A stretch of DNA of 64,000 bases from Pseudomonas fragi (GTDB lineage Bacteria; Pseudomonadota; Gammaproteobacteria; Pseudomonadales; Pseudomonadaceae): positions 4,340,001-4,404,000 of the forward strand of contig NZ_CP104861.1 in the NCBI RefSeq assembly GCF_025426255.1, written 5' to 3'. Below are positions 25,943 through 34,646 of this stretch, in pieces. The notes beneath the pieces were generated by a model. That model was not told where the DNA came from. It searched no databases and saw only the letters and a program-made list of their open reading frames with translations. How positions within the stretch are numbered: position 1 is the first letter of the stretch; each line of letters begins with the position of its first letter. The translations under genes and the position numbers were made by a program.

Positions 25943-26830
25943 ATGCAAGACGGTCCAGATAAAAAAAGCCTGATTCTGCCCTCTCCGGCAAAACTTAACT
26001 TGATGCTGCACATCCTCGGCCGTCGAGAAGATGGCTATCACGAGCTGCAAACGTTGTTTCAGTTTCTCGATTACGGAGATGAAATGACCTTTACCGTGCG
26101 TGACGATGGAATTATTCGTCTGCACACCGAATTCCCCGGCGTCCCTCACGACGACAATCTGATCGTGAAAGCGGCAAAAAAACTTCAGGCGCAATCCTGT
26201 TGCCCCTTGGGAATCGACATCCGGATAAAAAAAATTCTGCCCATGGGCGGCGGCATCGGCGGCGGCAGTTCAAATGCGGCAACCACCTTGCTGGGGCTCA
26301 ATCATCTTTGGCAATTGGCCTGGGATGAAGATCGCCTGGCAGCGCTGGGCCTGAGTTTAGGGGCTGACGTCCCGGTTTTCGTACGTGGCCACGCCGCATT
26401 TGCTGAAGGCATCGGGGAAATTCTGACTCCCGCAGCACCGGAAGAACCCTGGTATCTGGTGCTTGTTCCGCAAGTATCTGTAAGTACTGCAGAAATATTT
26501 TCAGATCCTTTGTTGACACGTGACTCTTTGCCCATTAAAGTGCGCCCCGTTCCCAAGGGAAACAGCCGAAACGACTGCGAAGCAGTAGTGAAGGAGCGTT
26601 ATCCAGAAGTACGTAACGCTTTGAATTTGTTAGGTAAATATACCGAAGCAAAATTAACTGGAACTGGAAGTTGTATATTTGGGGCCTTCCCAAACGAAGC
26701 AGATGCTGATAAAGTGCTGCACCTTCTGACAGGCACCCTTACAGGGTTTGTAGCAAAAGGAAGCAACGTTTCGATGTTGCATCGCAAGCTACAAGATCTG
26801 GCAAAGGAAACGGGTACACGGTACTCGTAG
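25943..26830 (+). CDS. ispE: 4-diphosphocytidyl-2-C-methyl-D-erythritol kinase
   Basis: A 295-residue GHMP kinase of the MEP isoprenoid pathway. The catalytic Lys is in PSPAKLNLMLHILG, the ATP loop is LPMGGGIGGGSSNAATTL and the catalytic Asp is in LGADVPVF. It is slightly longer than the usual 282 residues through a short N-terminal extension. Bases from about 26600 to 26770 are clearly AT-richer than the rest of the operon. A TTGACA with a plausible -10 lies inside the gene at 26513, suitable for tRNA-Gln/prs. Confidence 0.95.
   Translation: MQDGPDKKSLILPSPAKLNLMLHILGRREDGYHELQTLFQFLDYGDEMTFTVRDDGIIRLHTEFPGVPHDDNLIVKAAKKLQAQSCCPLGIDIRIKKILPMGGGIGGGSSNAATTLLGLNHLWQLAWDEDRLAALGLSLGADVPVFVRGHAAFAEGIGEILTPAAPEEPWYLVLVPQVSVSTAEIFSDPLLTRDSLPIKVRPVPKGNSRNDCEAVVKERYPEVRNALNLLGKYTEAKLTGTGSCIFGAFPNEADADKVLHLLTGTLTGFVAKGSNVSMLHRKLQDLAKETGTRYS
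26513..26540 (+). promoter_or_regulatory. Possible internal promoter in ispE for tRNA-Gln and prs
   Basis: TTGACA (26513-26518) is followed after 16 bases by TTAAAG (26535-26540). The -35 is perfect and the -10 weak. It lies within ispE, about 300 bases before tRNA-Gln, and could drive the tRNA and prs independently of the lolB operon. Confidence 0.3.
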
Positions 26831-26840
26831 CAACAGATAC

Positions 26841-26915
26841 AGGGGCGTCGCCAAGCGGTAAGGCAGCAGGTTTTGATCCTGCCATGCGTTGGTTCGAATC
26901 CAGCCGCCCCTGCCA
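26841..26915 (+). tRNA. tRNA-Gln (anticodon TTG)
   Basis: A 75-base cloverleaf: acceptor AGGGGCG pairs with CGCCCCT (26905-26911), followed by the discriminator and encoded CCA. The D-arm region is GCCAAGCGGTAAGGC, the anticodon loop TTTTGAT reads TTG, and the T-arm contains GGTTCGAATCC. It lies between ispE and prs, its usual Pseudomonas position. Confidence 0.97.
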
Positions 26916-26960
26916 TTTCTTATACTCATCCAGGTTACCCTCAGCCTTCAGGTACTGCGC

Positions 26961-27902
26961 GTGTCCAAGATGATGGTCTTTACGGGGAACGCTAACCCCG
27001 ATCTGGCTCGGCGTGTCGTACGTCAGCTGCATATCCCACTCGGTGACATCTCTGTCGGAAAATTTTCCGATGGCGAAATTACCGCTGAGATTAATGAAAA
27101 TGTCCGCGGTAAAGACGTTTTCATCATTCAGCCGACTTGTGCTCCGACCAACGATAACCTGATGGAACTCGTCGTGATGGCTGATGCCTTCCGCCGCTCC
27201 TCAGCTACTCGTATTACTGCTGTTATTCCTTACTTTGGTTATGCCCGTCAGGATCGCCGTCCGCGTTCCGCACGTGTAGCTATCAGCGCAAAAGTTGTCG
27301 CTGACATGCTTACCGTAGTCGGCATCGATCGTGTTCTCACGGTTGATTTGCATGCTGACCAAATTCAGGGTTTCTTCGATATTCCTGTAGATAACATCTA
27401 TGGCTCCCCAGTTTTGGTGGATGACATCGAAGATCAGCGCTTTGAGAACCTTATGATTGTGTCCCCGGATATCGGCGGCGTCGTGCGTGCACGTGCTGTT
27501 GCCAAGTCCTTGGGCGTTGATCTGGGTATCATCGACAAACGCCGTGAGAAAGCCAATCACTCGGAAGTGATGCATATCATTGGTGATGTCGAAGGGCGTA
27601 CCTGTATTCTGGTTGATGACATGGTCGATACCGCCGGCACTCTGTGCCACGCGGCTAAAGCCTTGAAAGAGCATGGCGCTTCCAAAGTGTTCGCCTACTG
27701 CACACACCCTGTGCTGTCGGGTCGGGCAATCGAGAATATCGAAAATTCCATGCTGGACGAGCTGGTGGTGACTAACACCATTCCGCTGTCCGCAGCCGCA
27801 CAAGCCTGTACGCGTATCCGCCAGTTGGATATCGCACCGGTTGTGGCTGAAGCGGTTCGCCGCATCAGCAACGAAGAATCGATCAGCGCGATGTTCCGTT
27901 AA
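26961..27902 (+). CDS. prs: Ribose-phosphate pyrophosphokinase
   Basis: A 313-residue enzyme making PRPP from ribose 5-phosphate and ATP; PRPP feeds the hpt and upp reactions also encoded in this window. The start is the GTG of (V)SKMMVFTGNANPDLARRVV, giving exactly the family length; the 24 codons of open frame before it run into tRNA-Gln. Key segments are PYFGYARQDRR, DLHADQIQGFFDIPVDN and the PRPP loop ILVDDMVDTAGTL. Confidence 0.96.
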   Translation: MSKMMVFTGNANPDLARRVVRQLHIPLGDISVGKFSDGEITAEINENVRGKDVFIIQPTCAPTNDNLMELVVMADAFRRSSATRITAVIPYFGYARQDRRPRSARVAISAKVVADMLTVVGIDRVLTVDLHADQIQGFFDIPVDNIYGSPVLVDDIEDQRFENLMIVSPDIGGVVRARAVAKSLGVDLGIIDKRREKANHSEVMHIIGDVEGRTCILVDDMVDTAGTLCHAAKALKEHGASKVFAYCTHPVLSGRAIENIENSMLDELVVTNTIPLSAAAQACTRIRQLDIAPVVAEAVRRISNEESISAMFR

Positions 27903-27938
27903 GGGCCCTGCCCTTCTCAGACATTTGCTGACGAAAAG

Positions 27939-27976
27939 CGCCCCGCCCCAGCAACCTGTTGGGGCGGGGCTTTTTT
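27939..27976 (+). terminator. Intrinsic terminator after prs
   Basis: GCCCCGCCCC (about 27940-27949) pairs with GGGGCGGGGC (27961-27970) and is followed directly by TTTTTT. It is a strong GC-rich stem with a T-run 37 bases after the prs stop. Confidence 0.92.
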
Positions 27977-28041
27977 GCCCATACCGTCCATAGCGCTGGT
28001 CGCAAACGCTAGGCCGGATGTGGTTATTTTGGAGATACAAC

Positions 28042-28626
28042 ATGAACGATTTTACTCTGAATGCTGAAGTGCGTTCCGACCTGGGGAAAGGTGCGAGCCG
28101 CCGCCTGCGTCGTCTCGCAAGCCTGGTTCCAGCTGTAGTTTACGGTGGCGAAAAAGCCCCTGAATCCATCAGCATGCTGGCTAAAGAAGTTGCCAAACTG
28201 CTCGAAAACGAAGCTGCTTACAGCCACGTTATCGAACTGACCGTTGGCGGCGTTAAGCAAAACGTGATCATCAAAGCTCTGCAACGTCACCCGGCCAAAG
28301 GCCACGTGATGCACGCTGACTTCGTACGCGTTATCGCTGGTCAAAAGCTGACTGCAATCGTTCCAGTTCACTTCGTTGGTGAAGCTGCTCCGATCAAGAA
28401 AGGCGGCGAGATCTCGCACGTTGTTGCTGAAATCGAAGTTACCTGCCTGCCAAAAGACCTGCCTGAATTCATCGAAGTTGACCTGGCTAACGCCGAAGTC
28501 GGCTCGATCATTCACCTGTCGGACATCACCGCTCCTAAAGGCGTTGAGTTCGTAGCTCTGGCACACGGTAACGACCTGGCAGTAGCCAACGTTCACGCTC
28601 CACGTGTTGCACCAGAAGCAGAGTAA
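28042..28626 (+). CDS. rplY: 50S ribosomal protein L25/general stress protein Ctc
   Basis: A 194-residue L25 of the long (CTC) type: N-terminal 5S-rRNA-binding domain (MNDFTLNAEVRSDLGKGASRRLR...) followed by the TL5-like C-terminal domain. Start ATG with GGAG 8 bases upstream. Strong codon bias, as expected for a ribosomal protein. Its conserved position is after prs and before pth. Confidence 0.96.
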   Translation: MNDFTLNAEVRSDLGKGASRRLRRLASLVPAVVYGGEKAPESISMLAKEVAKLLENEAAYSHVIELTVGGVKQNVIIKALQRHPAKGHVMHADFVRVIAGQKLTAIVPVHFVGEAAPIKKGGEISHVVAEIEVTCLPKDLPEFIEVDLANAEVGSIIHLSDITAPKGVEFVALAHGNDLAVANVHAPRVAPEAE

Positions 28627-28684
28627 TTCATTACTCTGCTGTTGGAGTTTTGAGAAACATCGCGAGCTAACACGCAGCGAGTAA

Positions 28685-28728
28685 AGCGGACAAGATCGCG
28701 AAGTTTACTCATGTAAACCCGCTTTTTT
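28685..28728 (+). terminator. Intrinsic terminator after rplY
   Basis: GTTTAC (28703-28708) and GTAAAC (28713-28718) form an inner stem. AAGCGG (28685-28690) can extend it with CCGCTT downstream. TTTTTT follows. It sits between rplY and pth. Confidence 0.7.
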
Positions 28729-28760
28729 GTCTGTTTTCGCCGCTACTGTCAGCGGCGATG

Positions 28761-28769
28761 TTATCCACA
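28761..28769 (+). promoter_or_regulatory. Consensus DnaA box upstream of pth
   Basis: TTATCCACA matches the DnaA box exactly and lies 23 bases before the pth GTG start. A single box is not an origin; it could mediate DnaA-linked control of pth, or be chance. Confidence 0.3.
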
Positions 28770-28791
28770 ACTCCATAGAAGGGCCCTTGTC

Positions 28792-29376
28792 GTGACCGCC
28801 ATAAAACTGATCGTTGGCCTGGGAAATCCAGGCACCGAATACGAACAGACCCGGCATAACGCAGGGGCCCTTTTTGTTGAGCGTCTCGCGTCGGCAAACG
28901 GGGTAAACCTCGTTGCAGACCGCAAATATTTTGGCCTGACCGGGCGTTTCAGCCACCAGGGTCAGGATGTTCGTCTGTTGATTCCCACCACCTATATGAA
29001 CCGAAGCGGCCAAGCCGTCGCGGCGCTTGCCGGTTTCTACCGTATTGCGCCGGAATCCATACTGGTGGCCCACGACGAACTCGATCTCCTCCCCGGCGTT
29101 GCCAAGCTCAAGCTCGGTGGCGGCCATGGAGGTCATAACGGGTTGCGCGACATCATCGCGCAACTGGGAAACAACAATAATTTCTATCGTCTGCGGCTCG
29201 GCATTGGCCACCCAGGCGTCGCCAGCATGGTGTCCAACTTTGTTCTGGGTCGTGCGCCTCGCGCCGAACAGGAAAAACTGGACGCCAGCATCGATTTTGC
29301 CCTCGGCGTGCTGCCGGATATCCTCGCCGGGGAATGGAACCGTGCGATGAAAAACCTGCACAGCCAGAAGGCCTGA
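28792..29376 (+). CDS. pth: Peptidyl-tRNA hydrolase
   Basis: A 194-residue enzyme that releases tRNA from stalled peptidyl-tRNA. Motifs: LIVGLGNPGTEYEQTRHNAG (catalytic His in RHNAG), PTTYMNRSGQAV, VAHDELDLLPG, GGGHGGHNGLRDI. The start is GTG with AAGGG upstream. It is followed after 23 bases by ychF on the same strand. Confidence 0.96.
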   Translation: MTAIKLIVGLGNPGTEYEQTRHNAGALFVERLASANGVNLVADRKYFGLTGRFSHQGQDVRLLIPTTYMNRSGQAVAALAGFYRIAPESILVAHDELDLLPGVAKLKLGGGHGGHNGLRDIIAQLGNNNNFYRLRLGIGHPGVASMVSNFVLGRAPRAEQEKLDASIDFALGVLPDILAGEWNRAMKNLHSQKA

Positions 29377-29399
29377 CTCTACTCCTCGGGGAAAACACC

Positions 29400-30500
29400 A
29401 TGGGATTTAACTGCGGCATCGTCGGCCTGCCTAACGTCGGCAAATCCACCCTGTTCAACGCCCTGACCAAATCCGGTATTGCGGCCGAGAACTTCCCCTT
29501 CTGCACGATCGAGCCGAACACCGGCATCGTGCCGATGCCCGACTTACGTTTGGACGCGCTGGCTGCCATCGTTAAACCGCAGCGCATCCTGCCAACCACC
29601 ATGGAATTCGTTGATATCGCGGGCCTCGTGGCTGGCGCATCGAAAGGCGAAGGCCTGGGCAACAAGTTCTTGGCCAACATTCGTGAGACCGATGCTATCG
29701 CTCACGTGGTCCGCTGCTTTGAAGATGAGAACGTGATTCACGTTTCCAACAGCGTTGACCCGAAGCGCGACATCGAAATCATCGACCTTGAGCTGATCTT
29801 CGCCGACCTCGACAGCTGCGAAAAGCAACTGCAGAAAGTCGCGCGTAACGCCAAAGGCGGCGACAAGGATGCTGTGGCTCAAAAAGCCCTGCTGGAACAA
29901 CTGATCGCGCACTTCACCTTGGGCAAGCCGGCTCGCAGCCTGATCAAGAATATGGATGCCGATGAGAAACAAATCATCAAAGGCTTCCACCTTCTGACCA
30001 CCAAGCCTGTGATGTACATCGCCAACGTGGCTGAAGACGGTTTCGAAAACAACCCGTTGCTCGATGTGGTCATGGCCATTGCCGAAGAAGAAGGCGCAAT
30101 CGTGGTTCCGGTCTGCAACAAGATCGAAGCTGAAATTGCCGAGCTCGACGACGGTGAAGAAAAGGACATGTTCCTTGAGGCCCTGGGCCTTGAAGAGCCA
30201 GGCCTTAACCGCGTAATTCGTGCCGGTTACGAAATGCTCAACCTGCAAACCTACTTCACTGCAGGCGTTCAGGAAGTTCGCGCCTGGACCGTTAAAGTTG
30301 GGGCTACCGCTCCGCAGGCAGCCGGTGTGATCCACACCGACTTCGAAAAAGGCTTTATCCGTGCTGAAGTAATCTCCTACGACGACTTCATCAAGTTCAA
30401 CGGTGAAGCTGGCGCGAAAGAAGCTGGCAAATGGCGTTTGGAAGGCAAGGAATACATCGTTAAAGACGGTGACGTTCTGCACTTCCGCTTCAACGTGTAA
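29400..30500 (+). CDS. ychF: Redox/ribosome-associated GTPase-like ATPase YchF
   Basis: A 366-residue Obg-family protein that prefers ATP. The Walker A is GLPNVGKSTLFNALT, followed by DIAGLVAGASKGEGLGNKFL (switch II), a coiled-coil insertion, and the C-terminal TGS domain (YFTAGVQEVRAWTV...KDGDVLHFRFNV). Start ATG at MGFNCGIVGLP. In an operon with pth and ended by a strong terminator. Confidence 0.97.
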   Translation: MGFNCGIVGLPNVGKSTLFNALTKSGIAAENFPFCTIEPNTGIVPMPDLRLDALAAIVKPQRILPTTMEFVDIAGLVAGASKGEGLGNKFLANIRETDAIAHVVRCFEDENVIHVSNSVDPKRDIEIIDLELIFADLDSCEKQLQKVARNAKGGDKDAVAQKALLEQLIAHFTLGKPARSLIKNMDADEKQIIKGFHLLTTKPVMYIANVAEDGFENNPLLDVVMAIAEEEGAIVVPVCNKIEAEIAELDDGEEKDMFLEALGLEEPGLNRVIRAGYEMLNLQTYFTAGVQEVRAWTVKVGATAPQAAGVIHTDFEKGFIRAEVISYDDFIKFNGEAGAKEAGKWRLEGKEYIVKDGDVLHFRFNV

Positions 30501-30518
30501 AACATCACACGTATAAAA

Positions 30519-30545
30519 AACCGCGCTCAGGCGCGGTTTTTTTTG
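30519..30545 (+). terminator. Intrinsic terminator after ychF
   Basis: AACCGCGC (30519-30526) and GCGCGGTT (30531-30538) with a 4-base loop and an eight-T run. It closes the pth-ychF transcript. Confidence 0.95.
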
Positions 30546-30636
30546 GCCTTGTATTTGATCTTCGCCATGAAGAGCACTCTGAAGGCCTGCCAGGGTCTAT
30601 GGTTACTACCATCTGAATAAATGATCGGGAGCTTTA

Positions 30637-31695
30637 ATGATTCCCCGCGCCAACTTCCTGCGTCGCCATGTCGATTCCTCAATTGAGAAGATCCGGACCC
30701 GCTGGTCCTCAGGCTGGCGTGATGCCCTCGCATCCGCCATCGCCGCCGCACTGGCCTGGATTCTCGCCACGCACTTGTTCGGTCACGTACATCCGGTGTT
30801 TGCCGCAATCAGCGCCGTCGTGTGCCTGGCCCCAGGCTTGCCCAGCCATGGCAAGCAAGCCATCGGGTTGATGGTGGGAGTGGCCACGGGGATTGTCGTG
30901 GGTGAAGCAGCCCTGTGGTTGCCTGACGGCTATCCGCTGCTGCGTATCGGCTTTGCCACCTTCTCGGCCATCGCCATCGCGGCGCTGTATGGCCTGGGGG
31001 CCGTAGTTCCGATTCAGGCAGGGGTTTCAGCCGTATTGATGCTTGCTGTCGGCCCTGAGGCCGCAGGCGTGGTCCGCATGCTGGATGTGCTCGTGGGCGC
31101 TGGCGTCGGCCTGGTGTTCAGCCAAGTCCTTCTCACCCCCAATCCAATCGGGATCATCGATAGCTCGGCCAAGGACCTACTGGAAAAACTCGCCAAAGGC
31201 TTCAGTAAAAGTCTGCAAGCACTGGAAGAAAAAGACGCCAGCAAAGCCGAAAACGCGGTGCTGATTTTCTCCCGAGCCCACGACAGCCTTATCGCCCTGG
31301 AAAACGGCATCAGCAGTGCACGCAACACCGCACGCTGGACGCTGCGCGGGCGCTTTGTATCACGGGAGGTCAAAGACATTGCCAAACGCTACGAGCGCCA
31401 TGCGGTGCGCTTGTACGCCAGCTCGCTGCTATTTGCCGAAGCGTTCGCCGATGCACTGCGCAAGGAACAGGGGCCGCCCCCCGCCTCGCTGCACGAACGA
31501 CTGGCCAGCGTGGCTTCAGGCTGCGCCGCAATCGCCAATGACAACGAGCATCCAGTATTGCTGCCGGTAGTTCCCATCGAAGTGGCGGATGCCGTGTCCG
31601 CGCCCTGGCAACTGTGCTTGCAACACTTGAGCACGGTTGAAAGCGCCCTGCTGACGTTCGGATTTATTACACAGAGCGACAAACCTTCTGCATAG
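30637..31695 (+). CDS. FUSC family membrane protein (aromatic acid exporter-like)
   Basis: A 352-residue inner-membrane protein. The N-terminal half has about six membrane helices in two rows (ALASAIAAALAWILATHLFG, AAISAVVCLAPGLP, IGLMVGVATGIVVGEAALWL, IAIAALYGLGAVVPIQAGVSAV), typical of the FUSC/ArAE_1 family. The C-terminal half is soluble and helical with coiled-coil character around KAENAVLIFSRAHDSL. Family members export aromatic or weak acids. The start ATG has GGGAG upstream. Convergent with the Fsr-like gene. Confidence 0.8.
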   Translation: MIPRANFLRRHVDSSIEKIRTRWSSGWRDALASAIAAALAWILATHLFGHVHPVFAAISAVVCLAPGLPSHGKQAIGLMVGVATGIVVGEAALWLPDGYPLLRIGFATFSAIAIAALYGLGAVVPIQAGVSAVLMLAVGPEAAGVVRMLDVLVGAGVGLVFSQVLLTPNPIGIIDSSAKDLLEKLAKGFSKSLQALEEKDASKAENAVLIFSRAHDSLIALENGISSARNTARWTLRGRFVSREVKDIAKRYERHAVRLYASSLLFAEAFADALRKEQGPPPASLHERLASVASGCAAIANDNEHPVLLPVVPIEVADAVSAPWQLCLQHLSTVESALLTFGFITQSDKPSA

Positions 31696-31701
31696 CCACT
31701 T

Positions 31702-31720
31702 GAAAGCCCTTACGGGCTTC
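31702..31720. terminator. Short hairpin between convergent FUSC and fsr-like genes
   Basis: AAGCCC...GGGCTT around a TTAC loop lies in the 45-base gap between the converging stops. No long T-run is present, so it is at most a weak shared terminator. Confidence 0.4.
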
Positions 31721-31740
31721 CAGGCGGCTACCTATTGGTT

Positions 31741-32958
31741 TCACACCTTTTTGGTTCGCGGCAGCAAAATAGCCAACACCCCGAACAGCGGCAAATAAGA
31801 GCACAGGGTGTACACATACTCGATGCCATGAATATCAGCCAGGTGCCCGAGCAAGGCGGCACCAATCCCGCCGAAGCCAAACATCAAGCCGAAGAAGATA
31901 CCGGCGATCATCCCCACGTTGCCTGGCACCAGCTCCTGCGCGTACACCACGATTGCCGAGAATGCCGAGGCCAGAATGAAGCCGATGATGACGCTGAGCA
32001 CGCTGGTCCAGAACAAGTCGGCATAAGGCAGCAGCAGCGTGAACGGCGCAACGCCGAGAATCGAGAACCAGATTACCGCCTTGCGCCCGATGCGATCGCC
32101 GATCGGACCGCCAAAAAACGTACCCGCCGCGACGGCCCCCAGGAACAGGAACAGATACAGCTGCGAGGTGGACACCGAAACGTCGAACTTCTCGATCAGA
32201 AAGAAGGTGTAGTAACTGGTCAGGCTCGCCATATAGAAGTACTTGGAGAACACCAGCAAGCCGAGTACCACCAACGCACCCAGCACTCGTTGCTTTGAGA
32301 GGCCATGAGTGGCCTTCTGCCCCGCCTTGAGCTTGAACAGGTTCAAATGATTGCGGTACCAGCGACTGATGACATACAGCAGCCCTACGGCGAACAGGGC
32401 AAACAGCCCGAACCAGGCTACGTTGCCCTGGCCAAAGGGAATGATGATTGCCGCAGCCAGCAACGGCCCAAAGGCCGATCCGGCATTACCGCCAACTTGA
32501 AAGGTCGATTGCGCCAAGCCGTAGCGCCCGCCTGAAGCCAGCCTTGCTACCCGAGAAGCTTCCGGGTGAAAGGTCGAAGAGCCGACACCGACCAGCCCTG
32601 CTGCCAACAGAATCAGCGGAAAACTGCCAACCTGGGACAGCATCAAAATCCCGACCAGAGTGCAAACCATACCGGCCGGCAGCAATAACGGATTCGGATG
32701 ACGGTCGGTGTAGTACCCCACCCACGGCTGTAATAGAGATGCGGTAAGTTGGAACGTCAGGGTAATCAGTCCGATCTGGGTAAACGTCAGGTCATATTTG
32801 GCCTTGAGCATCGGATAGATCGACGGCAGTACTGCCTGGATCAGGTCATTGATCAGATGCGCCAAGGCCACTGCGCCGATAATGCGCATGACTAACGGGC
32901 TGGACTGGGGGGCAGAAGAGGACGCGGTTGTATTTGTTTGAGCGTTGCTAAGAGCCAT
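31741..32958 (-). CDS. MFS transporter, fosmidomycin-resistance (Fsr) type
   Basis: A 405-residue major facilitator with 12 predicted membrane segments. ALAHLINDLIQAVLPSIYPMLK and FQLTASLLQPWVGYYTDRHP, together with GSSTFHPEASRVARLASGGRYGLAQSTFQVGGNAG, are closely Fsr-like. The real substrate in Pseudomonas is unknown; fosmidomycin export is the family name-giver only. The start MALSNAQT has GGAA upstream. Confidence 0.85.
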   Translation of the reverse strand: MALSNAQTNTTASSSAPQSSPLVMRIIGAVALAHLINDLIQAVLPSIYPMLKAKYDLTFTQIGLITLTFQLTASLLQPWVGYYTDRHPNPLLLPAGMVCTLVGILMLSQVGSFPLILLAAGLVGVGSSTFHPEASRVARLASGGRYGLAQSTFQVGGNAGSAFGPLLAAAIIIPFGQGNVAWFGLFALFAVGLLYVISRWYRNHLNLFKLKAGQKATHGLSKQRVLGALVVLGLLVFSKYFYMASLTSYYTFFLIEKFDVSVSTSQLYLFLFLGAVAAGTFFGGPIGDRIGRKAVIWFSILGVAPFTLLLPYADLFWTSVLSVIIGFILASAFSAIVVYAQELVPGNVGMIAGIFFGLMFGFGGIGAALLGHLADIHGIEYVYTLCSYLPLFGVLAILLPRTKKV

Positions 32959-33090
32959 TTGAGTTTCCGTACGACAGGTGAATGCGCGCTTGCAGGTACG
33001 TCAATGTGCCATTTTTTTACAAGATATTGCCATCCAAAGGCCGCAAAACCTTAAGCAGTTGATAGAACAAAGATTTTTTAAGATATTTGC

Positions 33091-33119
33091 TTGACACATG
33101 TCCCGTACGAGGGAATAAT
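33091..33119 (+). promoter_or_regulatory. tRNA-Met promoter
   Basis: TTGACA (33091-33096), a 17-base spacer and AATAAT (33114-33119) precede the mature tRNA 5' end at 33130 by 10 bases, as expected for a strong stable-RNA promoter. Confidence 0.8.
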
Positions 33120-33129
33120 GCGCGCCATT

Positions 33130-33206
33130 GGCTACATAGCTCAGTTGGTTAGAGCATAGCATTCATAATGCTGGGGTCCGGGGTTCAAGTCCCTGTGTAG
33201 CCACCA
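33130..33206 (+). tRNA. tRNA-Met (anticodon CAT, elongator)
   Basis: A 77-base cloverleaf: acceptor GGCTACA pairs with TGTAGCC (33196-33202), encoded ACCA end, D-arm AGCTCAGTTGGTTAGAGC, anticodon loop TTCATAA reading CAT, T-arm GGGTTCAAGTCCC. It lacks the initiator's unpaired 5' end. The 3' side is bordered by an integrase relic, so this tRNA served as an integration site. Confidence 0.96.
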
Positions 33207-33251
33207 AATACCGGTTTCACTACATCGCAAGATGAAAATGAAACCAACAAG

Positions 33252-33276
33252 AAGCCCGCCTAGTGCGGGCTTTCTT
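33252..33276 (+). terminator. Terminator after tRNA-Met
   Basis: AAGCCCGC (33252-33259) and GCGGGCTT (33265-33272) with a CTAGT loop, followed by a T-rich stretch, 45 bases after the tRNA. Confidence 0.85.
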
Positions 33277-33315
33277 GTGTCTGGGCATCTCTCCTTGTCT
33301 CCCCCCCCTATACCT

Positions 33316-33563
33316 TCCCCCTGCGTATCCTTCGTTAATAATAGAACCGAAGGGATACAAACCATGAGGCGCCCAGAGATCAAAAGACGCCCCCCTTGTC
33401 TGACACTGCTCTGGCCAACCTGGAACCCGACACAAAGGAATACCGGGAACAGAACGGCAATGGGTTGTACTTCCGTGTTAAGCCTGATGGCCAGAAGTCC
33501 TGGCAATTACGCTACAAAACTCCGGCGGGCAAATGGAGCTGGATGGGGCTCGGGGGTTATCCG
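33316..33563 (+). pseudogene. Degraded tyrosine-integrase 5' end (genomic-island relic, copy 1)
   Basis: From ATG 33364 the frame reads MRRPEIKRRP, then meets a C-run (33390-33395). The similarity continues in another frame from TTG 33396 (LSDTALANLEP...NGNGLYFRVKPDG...GKWSWMGLGGYP), which is the arm-type DUF4102 domain of P4-like tRNA-site integrases. The match stops abruptly at 33563; the catalytic domain is gone. So the gene carries a frameshift and a large truncation. The upstream part has a dyad, GTATCCTTCG / CGAAGGGATAC (33325-33334 / 33348-33358). A second copy of this upstream part is at 37303. Confidence 0.8.
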
Positions 33564-33686
33564 CTCCTACCCACACGCCACAGGTGCAGGCTTGCGCCGT
33601 AACCACTCCTGCCCCCCCGAACGCGTTGTAACGTGCGACCTGCAGGAAGCGTCCGTCGCACCTTGCATAATTGCGCGGGTGTCCAC

Positions 33687-34547
33687 TTATCTGGCAGGCA
33701 GCAACTCGGCAAACGTAGCAACCAGGTGATCCATCACCACCCGTACCGCAGGAGACTTGCGAATGTCGGCGTGCACCGACATCCATAGGGGACGTGGTGA
33801 AGGGGGGGCATCCACGGATACTTTGACCAGTTCCGCATCCGCGTCACCGAGCAGGCAAGGTAGCAGGCTAAGGCCCAGGCCCGATCTCGTAGCCTGATAT
33901 TGCGTCAGCACGTCGTTCGTCCGCAGCACAAAAGGACGCACGCCAGCGAAATCCTGAAGCCAGCGCTGCTGAGGGATGTGGTCGAGGCTGGTTTCAAAAC
34001 AGATGAAAGACCAAGTGTCGGGCAACGTATTTTCAGTTGCCGCATGGGCATAAAGGGCCAGCGGCAGCATCCCCACTTTTCGGACGATACGACTTTGCGT
34101 ATCCGGTCGCACAAAGCCTAACGATATATCTGCCTCACCACGCTCGAGTGACACAACTGCTGATGTCGCACTCAGGACGACATGCAGTTCCGGGTAATTC
34201 GAACGTAGGCTGGCTAGGCTAGGCGCGATGACGAATGAAGTAAGAACCGGCAAGGCACTGATGACAACCGTTCCCGAAACGTCCGAGCTTTGCCCACGCA
34301 CATGGCGTTGAACATCCTGAGCAGCACCCTCCATTGAGGCCGCAATGTCAGCAAGCGACCGACCTTGTTCGGTCAATCGCGTTGTCCGAGGCAATCTATC
34401 AATAAGCTTTAGTCCTGTAGCAGTTTCAAGATGCGAGACCCGACGGCTTACTGTCGTATGGTCAACCCGCAACTCATTCGCCGCACCGGACAGTGAGCCG
34501 TGACGCGCCACAGCCAAAAAATACTGGAGATCCTGCCAATTCAGCAT
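33687..34547 (-). CDS. LysR-family transcriptional regulator
   Basis: A 286-residue LTTR: N-terminal winged helix MLNWQDLQYFLAVARHGSLSGAANELRVDHTTVSRRVSHLE, then a substrate-binding domain. The TVSRRVSHLE recognition helix is of the subgroup that often controls a neighbouring divergent gene. The start at MLNWQDL follows family practice; a GTG six codons further upstream has a better Shine-Dalgarno (AGGCGA). Divergent from a glutathione S-transferase gene, its likely target. Part of the accessory block between two tRNA genes. Confidence 0.88.
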   Translation of the reverse strand: MLNWQDLQYFLAVARHGSLSGAANELRVDHTTVSRRVSHLETATGLKLIDRLPRTTRLTEQGRSLADIAASMEGAAQDVQRHVRGQSSDVSGTVVISALPVLTSFVIAPSLASLRSNYPELHVVLSATSAVVSLERGEADISLGFVRPDTQSRIVRKVGMLPLALYAHAATENTLPDTWSFICFETSLDHIPQQRWLQDFAGVRPFVLRTNDVLTQYQATRSGLGLSLLPCLLGDADAELVKVSVDAPPSPRPLWMSVHADIRKSPAVRVVMDHLVATFAELLPAR

Positions 34548-34646
34548 ATAGGTGTGTTTCCGCACGCTTCGCCTGTGATTTCACGCATTTTATCGGCTCT
34601 TGATGCTTGAGAAGATGACATCGTCATTACTTAGGAGCGATCTACG

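Noticed and set aside
26889..26960. Upstream extension of prs by 24 codons
   Set aside because: It begins within tRNA-Gln; the GTG at 26961 gives the exact family length of 313.
33141..33506. 121-codon minus-strand ORF over tRNA-Met and the integrase relic
   Set aside because: Runs through a tRNA gene and has only translated tRNA-complement sequence at its C-terminus, a known false ORF type.
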